Source: Pyrus communis (lineage: Eukaryota; Streptophyta; Magnoliopsida; Rosales; Rosaceae). Taken from it: a stretch of DNA of 64,000 nt. The notes under the pieces are model-generated. The model was not told the origin of the DNA. It made no database searches and saw only the letters and a list, made by a program, of their open reading frames with translations. Each line of letters starts with the position of its first letter. Within the stretch, counting starts at the first letter, position 1. Below are positions 57,740 through 64,000 of this stretch, in pieces. The position numbers were made by a program, and so were the translations under genes. Where the stretch lies: assembly GCF_963583255.1 (NCBI RefSeq), contig NC_084807.1:24697572-24761571 (forward strand), given 5' to 3'.

Positions 57740-59168
57740 GTGCTCTAGTGACTAGTGAGTCTTTGGTGGGTCTCCATTGAGGGTTATTTATGCAAATCAC
57801 GATAGGAATTTTGGTGCCTAATTAGGTATCTGACGTTAAGTATTGGTCCTAGTCCTAGATAAGAAGAAAGGATATCTTTTTGGAATTTCAAAACATTTTT
57901 TGTTCAACAAAATTAAATAATTTCAACGTAATTCCAGATTGGGTCAAACATTCGTTTTTACAGCTAAGTACACTGTGTCTAGTGTATTGAGTAATTAATC
58001 GTTGTGTGTAGCAGTTATTGGTACTAGAACATGAATTTTGAATTTTTTTTATTGAAATACTTCTAATATCGAAAAAGAAATGTCACTAAATTAAAAGATA
58101 AAAGAGATAGGAACATCGTAGTTTTAGGCGTCATTTGCTCTATATTTGGTATTTTCAATTACGGTATGAGTTGTATTTTGCCAGTCTGGCCAAAGTATGT
58201 GCATGCACCCAATACAACCGTTTTTGAGCTTTAAATACATATGTAATTTAAAGTTATAACAAATGTGTTTTTTGCCTTCATGTTGGTTAAATGTTAATAA
58301 TTTAAGGAATTTAATTTAGAACTAAATTCAACTAATGTTGCACGTGATTATTTGGTCTAGCAACATCTATTCTCATTCACTTTGTACATATCATATATAT
58401 GTCTTCGTTTGTTCATGGGAAAATATGCGGACTCAATATAATTTTTTCGTACCAATAGTTGAATATTAATACACCATCTATTGATATTTATTTTCACTTG
58501 TAAGTGAGATGTAATATGTCTGAATCTCATAAATAAAAAATTTAACACAAATTTATTTTTCCTCGTTGTATTTAAAGAAAATCTATGATTTTAAAATGAT
58601 GAAATTTTGTTAACCAATTAATTCATTTAGAAAAAGGCTTAGTTATACAACTTTTATGAGTCCGGTGCAATGCGCTGAACTTTCACGTAAAAGGTATGAA
58701 ATCCATACAAAATAATTGTGAGTTATACAATTCATAATTATGCGAGTTTTCTATTATTACAGAGTCACAAAGGTCCTTCATCCATTATTTTAAAATCTGG
58801 ATGCAATAACATATCCTTACCCGCTTGCGCACTTGCACGTGGACGGACTGACTCAAGCATTGCTCTTATCTATCTTATCTGGCATCTTGTCATTGAAAAT
58901 CTTTTATATATAAAGCCGGAAGGCCCTTTTGGAGTCATAGGTTTCACCCAAAAAAATTTGAACATAAATGCCCCCCAAACAAAAAAGTTCAAAAGCAGCC
59001 CAAAATAATGTGGGGGGTAATTTCATCATGAAAACAATGTTCATTTTTTTTTTTTTTTTTTTTGCATAATTTTTTTTTTTTTAAATTAGTATCTCACTAT
59101 TACGTGGAATATCCATGGGTTTCTTCTAACATGATCTAATATTATTCATTTAGTTCAAACCTTCTCAC
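57740..59168. other. Intergenic DNA
   Basis: No supported gene. Includes T runs at 59047-59064 and 59071-59081 close to the Cassandra insertion. Confidence 0.5.
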
Positions 59169-59280
59169 TGTCACATCCCAGCCCGGGACAGATCACTTCC
59201 CGGGCCCGCTCCACCACCGTAGCACGATATTGTCCGCTTTGGGCTTACCATTCCCTCACAGTTTTGTTTTTGGGAACTCA

Positions 59281-59352
59281 CGAGCAACTTCCCAGTGGGT
59301 CACCCATCATGGGATTGCTCTAGCCTCCTTCTCGCTTAACTTCGGAGTTCCT
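59281..59352 (-). repeat. 5S rRNA-derived segment in Cassandra 3' LTR
   Basis: The minus strand contains GAACTCCGAAGTTAAGCG (A-box region) and GATGGGTGACC...CTGGGAAGT (C-box region) in the order and spacing of plant 5S rRNA. The homologous segment in the other LTR is at about 59635-59707. It is a relic promoter, not a true 5S gene. Confidence 0.88.
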
Positions 59353-59634
59353 ACGGAACCCGAAGCCAGTGAGCTCCCAAAAGGCCTCGTGCTAAGTAGG
59401 AATGGGAATATACATATAAGGATCACTTCCCTGGGCGATGTGGGATGTTACAATCCACCCCCCTTAGGGGCCCGACGTCCTCGTCGGCACACCACGGCCA
59501 GGGTTAGGCTCTGATACCAATTTGTCACATCCCGGCCCGGGGCGGATCACTTCCCGGGCCCACTCCACCACCGTAGCACGATATTGTCCGCTTTGGGCTT
59601 ACCATTCCCTCACGGTTTTGTTTTTGGGAACTCA

Positions 59635-59707
59635 CGAGCAACTTCCCAGTGGGTCACCCATCATGAGATTGCTCTAGCCCTCTTCTCGCTTAACTTCGGA
59701 GTTCCTA
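59635..59707 (-). repeat. 5S rRNA-derived segment in Cassandra 5' LTR
   Basis: Second copy of the 5S-like block, here in the LTR that would drive transcription. The core A-box and C-box words are unchanged relative to the other LTR; the middle differs at a few positions. Confidence 0.88.
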
Positions 59708-59859
59708 CGAAACCCGAAGCCAGTGAGCTCCCAAAAGGCCTCGTGCTAGGTAAGGATTGGAATATACATTTAAGGATCACTCTCCCTGGGCGATGTGGGA
59801 TGTTACACTCACAATGCAACAAGATTGTTTCATACTTTTTGTAAGAAAAATTGATCCAT

Positions 59860-60116
59860 TAATTCAAAAATGAGACGCTTGCCAAACATGTGGTTTGGAC
59901 TTTGGACACACATAAAAGATTTTTAGGGGACAGCCCATCCCGAATTATTTGTACCGTAGGTGTGAAATGATGATTTTGCCCTTGGTGGGTATTTGCCATT
60001 TTGGGGTGTTGTTTATTTGTTTTTGGGGGGCTAACTATACAGGACACACACACATACACCCATACTATACACTCCCGTGATGGCCAACACGCCTTGATTT
60101 CGGTCGGGGTGTGTCA
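59860..60116 (-). repeat. Possible LTR-end fragment
   Basis: Minus-strand sequence starting at 60116 reads TGACACACCCCGACCGAAAT and stays similar to the start of the solo LTR at 51217 for about 40 bp (AAGGCGTG-TGGCC-TCAC) before diverging. The other end was not found. Confidence 0.45.
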
Positions 60117-60404
60117 CGTAATGCTGACTGCCCGTAATAAAATGTGTAAGTAGCATGTAGCGCGTTGTAATTCAAAAAATATCTTTTGCACGAGTAAAGA
60201 CTATTTTTACTTATTTGTCTAATGAGTAATGGCGCAATCTCATTAAAAATGTTACTTCTTATTTTACTTACATATATTGAGATATTAAATTTGAAAATAT
60301 TTGGACAAAAACTAAAACCACATGCAAATAATCATATAACCCATGATTATATAAGATAAGAGACCTTAATGGGTCTGGAACTACTATTAATCCTATAAAT
60401 AACG
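60117..60404. other. Intergenic DNA
   Basis: No feature recognised. Confidence 0.5.
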
Positions 60405-60417
60405 ATACAACACATTT

Positions 60418-61455
60418 GTGAAAAACCCCTAAAAAGCTACAATCAATTCGATTTTCTTAATTCTCCATTTCAAAAAGAAAAACGAGCAATAAAGGGCACC
60501 AAACTAACCTCTCTTTGAAAGAGCACCGAACCCTAGCTTCAATGGCGTCGCTGGCCCTTGCTATAGCTTGGGCTGGCGGCACCTTCTCTTCTCCTCCTTC
60601 CAACTTCTTCCCCACCCTCCATAGCCGTCTTTCTTGCTTTCGTTTTCTTCTTTCTTCCTTTCTCCCACCTCTTTTGGCTCCCATCGCTCCAAAATCGGCT
60701 CCGCCGGTTTGTGGGTCCTTGGCATGCCTTTTTGGCGATCAATGCCGCTCAAATCTCTGAGCCTTTGTCTCGGATCTCTCCCTACTTCTCATCCAGAAGC
60801 TGCTCATTGCCTACCCCTTTTCCCCTCGCCTTTGCACCCATTTTTCCATCCTTCCTCTTGCTTCCACTCTTATTTTCCAACTCATAATCATGATTTAGGT
60901 CTTGGAGTTTTGGGCTCTATTTTGACACAAGACCCAACCTTCCCAGCCCACTGTCAAACCAGCTTGCCGAAAAAATTGGGCGAAATGTGGAACAATTCAC
61001 ATCAGAATATGGGAGTTTTACACACCCCATTTGCCCTCCCTCTCATCCTGTTACGTTTTGTGACCTTCCTTGCAGGTGATGATGTAGAGGCTTTGTTTCT
61101 TTGTGGACGGGTTTTGCACAATACTCTCAGATCTAGTTTATGGCTCGGGTTTTCTTTTTCCTTTGGGGCGACCGATTTTTTCAGGGTGGAAGCGGCGGTG
61201 GCGGTCTTTTGGATGTTGAAGATTTGGGTGTTTTTTTTGCCTTTCTTCTTTTGTTGCCTACGGGCCTAATAATGTATGGGCCTCCTTTTGTGTTTTGGGT
61301 TGGTGCTCTACTTTGCTTGGGTCTGTTTTATTTTTTATGTTCTACTTTGTTTTATGTAAGATCTTGTGTTTTGTTTGGACTTAAGTCCATCTTACACATT
61401 GTAATTTCCCTTACATTAATAGAGTGTTTTTTCAACAAAAAAAAATAAAAAGACA
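60418..61455 (+). mobile_element. Non-LTR retroposed segment, about 1.04 kb
   Basis: It is flanked by a 13-bp duplication with one mismatch (ATACAACACATTT at 60405-60417, ATACAACATATTT at 61456-61468) and ends in an A-rich tail (61437-61455) after a 3'-UTR-like TTACATTAATAGAGTG sequence. The 5' part resembles a plant transcript leader (ACCCTAGCTTCAATGGCG at 60530-60547) followed by a 72-codon frame that ends at a stop (60543-60761) with no recognisable domain. It could be a non-autonomous LINE, or a retrocopy of an unidentified transcript. No reverse transcriptase domain is visible. Confidence 0.65.
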
Positions 61456-61733
61456 ATACAACATATTTATTACACATTTATTACAGTAACTATGATTTTT
61501 TTTTTCCTATCAAAATGGGTAATTTCAAAAAGGGACAGGGATAGGACAAAAGCCCCGTGAGTCAAATGACGTGGCTTCTAGTTGTTGGACCCACATAATC
61601 ACGTGATATCAAATTGGTACGCGGCAGCGCAATTGTAAATCTCATCCCTCTCCACTCTCCACCCCCAAACTCCTCCTCTTTCAATTGGACAATCTCACAT
61701 TCTCCAGTCCAATCTAGTCCAGTCCGTATTCCG

Positions 61734-62423
61734 ATGGATAAGAAGCTAATACAGGTTTTAGAGCAAGAAATTTGTATCGACTTCGCACTCGACTCCAAAT
61801 GCTGCGCTAACGTGCGCCTGACCTCCCAATGCGCCACCGCCGCCGTAGCCTTCAAGGTCCAAACCTCTTCCCCTCATAAGTTCCTCGTCAAACCGCCCAT
61901 CGGCTTAATCCCGCTTCTCTCCCACGTCACCTTCCAGGTCATCCTCAAGCCTTAGGCCCAGCTACCTCTCGTCTACCCTTGCTTGCCGTCCGACGGATTC
62001 CTCATCAAAACCATCGAGTTCCCCACCACCAAGTCAACTTACTCCAAGTCGATCAACCACTGGTTCTCTACCTCCTCATTTCCCCACGGGTCCACTCACG
62101 ATATCAAGCTCAAGGTCGCCTTCGTGGGCCCCTTGCTCTTACACCATGTCGTCACTTGTCGGGACTACGACGGCCTCAGGAATATAATCAAGTGGCAAAG
62201 GACTATTCTTGCTGAGTTGCCGCTCGCGGAAGCTGAGTCGATCATTCGGATTGCAACCGAGTTGGAGAACTTGATTAACTTACTCCTCGAAGTGGGGTTG
62301 AGAATTGGTCGGATCAGGGCAAGCGTGAGCTGCGGTCAAGTATATTACGAGGAAGATTTCATATGTTTATCAAATAAATTTTTTGTTGTAACGGAAACAC
62401 AAGTGGTACATCACGTGTTTTAA
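61734..62423 (+). pseudogene. MSP (VAP)-domain part of a VAPYRIN-like gene, with nonsense codon
   Basis: A continuous frame from the ATG at 61734 encodes a Major Sperm Protein domain (VRLTSQCATAAVAFKVQTSS, PHKFLVKPPIGLIPLLSHVT, FQVILKP). It is broken by an in-frame TAG at 61953-61955 and then resumes in the same frame (GFLIKTIEFPTTKST, STHDIKLKVAFVGPLLLHHV, ELPLAEAESIIRIATELEN) up to 62423. VAPYRIN-type proteins pair an MSP domain with ankyrin repeats and act at intracellular membranes, in arbuscular mycorrhizal symbiosis in the founding member. Ankyrin repeats should follow about residue 200 but are missing here. A single-base change could explain the TAG, so sequencing error is an alternative. 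Confidence 0.75.
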
Positions 62424-62520
62424 TAGGAGTGGTGGAAAATTTTATTTTTTAAGTTATTAACTTTTTAGCACACATATTCCACCATCTGTATAGTGACACG
62501 TGGTGTACCATTCCGTGTAC
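62396..62520. mobile_element. Small hairpin MITE
   Basis: The left half (ACACAAGTGGTACATCACGTG ... GGAGTGGTGGAA) is matched by the reverse complement of the right half (ACACGGAATGGTACACCACGTG ... GATGGTGGAA). The 125-bp unit is thus an imperfect palindrome. It lies at the point where the MSP reading frame ends and may have displaced the downstream part. Confidence 0.5.
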
Positions 62521-63638
62521 TGATCACACTAAAAATTTTGTACGGACGCGATGAGATACACGTGGCAGAGACGTATGGTCGATTGGATCACGTTCTGGGA
62601 CAGAGGGAATCTAGTGCGGATCCCACTACAACAATTGATCACAGCCGTTCGCGCCATGATTTTGCTCATGATAAGGAATCAAGGATGTAAGTTGTTTATT
62701 GTTTTAGTTTTTATAAATTATGTTTGCTAGGCCTTACCCAGTGTTACAACTCACCACTACAATAATACAACACGAACACACACGAAAATTAAGTGTTACA
62801 ACCAAGTTTCATCAGGTCATATCCGTAATAGGTGTGGGGTTCATTTTTTCCAAAAATAATGGGGATTAGGTGTGGGGTTCATTTTACATCGAACTTCAAC
62901 AATTTAGACAGTCTAGTTTGTAAGTCTCGATTCATATATCATCCTTACAAAAAATTAATATAATTCAAAATCATTTGCCTATTTAATTATCAAGATAAAC
63001 TTTCATTGTTTATTATATAACAAAGTATTCGTTAATTTTTTTGAACTCAATTAGATGCCTTAAATACTTCTGATTTGGCTAATATTTTACGAAAATGATC
63101 TATGAGGTGCAATTTGAAAAATAAACGGTTCGGATCATTAAAATTCAATATCGTGTGGACCCCACCCCACAACTAATCCTCATTTTTATAATTAAAAATG
63201 AAAATCTCTTCCCTTAAAGGCTTCCATTCGTATATTACGGATGAGTTTGTGTTACATGCTAATCAATTGAGTTTAGAATGATTTCACACGTCACAAAGAC
63301 GACAAACACAAATATTGTTAGGTACAAAAACAACCGTAAAAGATCAAATGGGAATCAAAGGACTTGAAGAAACAAGAGTTTGCAGAGGGAAAAAAATGAT
63401 TGTACGGAACATGTTAGATAATTTTGTTGGGTTTGAGCCCACTGATTGATGGGCTTCATCCCACTCTGGTTAATATGAAGCCCAATTACATTTCCAGATC
63501 CTCTCTACTTTTGTTTTTAATACTTTTTTTTTTTTTTTTTTTAAACCTCGAAGATACGAAAGGAATTTTACTTTTGTTTTTAATTCAATATAAGCTTGAT
63601 ATTTGATTATAGTTTTTTTGGATACGTGGAAACTAGAG
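62521..63638. other. Non-coding DNA between the MSP and ankyrin remnants
   Basis: 62915-63175 is a diverged third copy of the dispersed repeat at 6360-6690 (CATCCTTACAAAAAATTA, AAACGGTTCGGATCATTAAA). A T run lies at 63525-63542. No gene. Confidence 0.5.
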
Positions 63639-64000
63639 ATGGGAGAATTAGTGTTGATAGCAGCGAGAAGAGGAGATTTGAAGGACGTTGAATTGCTGTT
63701 AAAAAATGGCGCAGATATAAACTGCCGTGATCATACGGCTTGACAGCCCTGCATGCCGCGGTCATCAAGGGCCACAACCACGTTGCACGGGTGCTTATCC
63801 GATTTCGGTCGGACTTGGGACCCTTGCATATGGCCGTAGGCGGCGGGAGCTTAGAGACGGTTGAGATCTTGGGGCTAATGTAAATGCCAAGAGCAACGGC
63901 GGCGCCACCCCTCTATACATGCCTACTTCTATGGGCTACGATGATATAACTAAGTTTCTTAATGGTAGAAAGGTTAATTTGAACTGCATTTACTTATCGC
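63639..64000 (+). pseudogene. Ankyrin-repeat remnant, frameshifted, runs off the window
   Basis: The frame from the ATG at 63639 gives one good ankyrin repeat (LVLIAARRGDLKDVELLLKN, then GADINCRDHT). It hits a stop at about 63739 (CTTGAC region), while the next repeat (LTALHAAVIKGHNHVARVLI) continues in another frame. A second frame change near 63870 precedes GANVNAKSNGGATPLYMPTS. At least two frameshifts therefore separate the repeats. It may be the displaced C-terminal half of the MSP gene upstream or a separate decayed ankyrin gene; the end lies outside the window. Confidence 0.7.

Larger units (their letters stand above)
59169..59807 (-). mobile_element. Cassandra TRIM retrotransposon, intact
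   Basis: Two LTRs (59169-59452 and 59523-59807) surround a 70-bp interior. The exact 5-bp duplication CTCAC flanks it (59164-59168, 59808-59812). On the minus strand the order is 5' LTR, primer site TGGTATCAGAGCC (complement at about 59508-59520), polypurine tract (complement of CCACCCCCCTTAGGGG at about 59456-59471) and 3' LTR. Each LTR carries a 5S rRNA-derived segment with recognisable internal-promoter blocks, the hallmark of Cassandra. Cassandra encodes no protein and depends on other elements for mobilisation. By hand the LTRs differ at about 15 positions. Confidence 0.95.

Noticed and set aside
59281..59352. Possible 5S rRNA gene
   Set aside because: Only the internal-promoter part resembles 5S rRNA and it lies in both LTRs of a Cassandra element.
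60457..60760. Several overlapping frames on both strands
   Set aside because: Mutually overlapping, repeat-derived; only the plus frame at 60543 has a plausible ATG context and it has no domain.
1..64000. CRISPR arrays, bacterial operons, ribosome binding sites or replication origins
   Set aside because: The content is plant nuclear DNA with introns; tandem repeats here (46, 52, 84 and 181 bp) lack the spacer-repeat pattern.

Overview
The window is plant nuclear DNA, most likely from a Rosaceae tree (Malus/Pyrus/Prunus type). Three things point that way: AT-rich intergenic DNA, long multi-exon genes with GT-AG introns and plant-only families (trihelix, LBD, U-box/ARM, UGP3, GARP, GDSL, Ole e 1), and dense plant transposons (CACTA, hAT, Harbinger-like MITEs, copia, Cassandra TRIM, a tRNA-derived SINE, LINE remnants). 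The species assignment is inferred from general repeat character; no search was run.

Layout. 1-1265: the end of a CACTA element sitting against a decayed LINE reverse transcriptase. 1532-4074: three MITE-type elements. 4274-4999 (+): trihelix factor. 5435-5968 (-): LBD21-like LOB-domain protein. 6360-10631: repeats and apparently non-coding DNA. 10632-15821 (-): complete but inactivated Ty1/copia element with 5-bp target duplications. 17984-20047 (+): intronless U-box/ARM E3 ligase. 20648-26562 (-): a 17-exon UGP3 gene (plastid UDP-glucose pyrophosphorylase of sulfolipid synthesis), whose exon lengths sum to an intact 874-aa frame. 29896-32142 (+): three-exon GDSL esterase/lipase whose second intron holds a SINE nested in a MITE. 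33393-35029 (-): five-exon GARP/MYB-like repressor (MOF1 type) with EAR motifs. 35030-42638: MITEs, a TRIM-like array with an inverted LTR copy, a minimal retroposed poly(A) insertion and AT-rich DNA.

42639-50533 is a gene-dense block: SAM50 (-, four exons), a BUB1/MAD3-family spindle checkpoint gene (BMF3 type, +, five exons) head-to-head with SAM50, and a secreted Ole e 1-family protein (-). The same three families are, from memory, neighbours on Arabidopsis chromosome 5 (At5g05500-At5g05520), so this looks like conserved microsynteny.

51217-54435 is probably a solo LTR (TG...CA ends, 5-bp target duplication) carrying a nested hAT element with an 8-bp duplication. 54441-56760 holds a second SINE copy and a LINE remnant. 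56985-57680 (-) is a glutaredoxin-like zinc-motif protein lacking the redox CxxC. 59169-59807 is an intact Cassandra TRIM with 5S rRNA-derived LTRs. 60418-61455 is a retroposed segment with 13-bp target duplications. The right edge (61734-64000) is a broken MSP-domain plus ankyrin-repeat locus of VAPYRIN-like type, carrying a nonsense codon, frameshifts and a small MITE.

Most genes are unrelated housekeeping or regulatory genes. The clearest structural story is repeated transposon nesting between and inside genes. Exon boundaries were deduced by hand from splice sites and reading frame.
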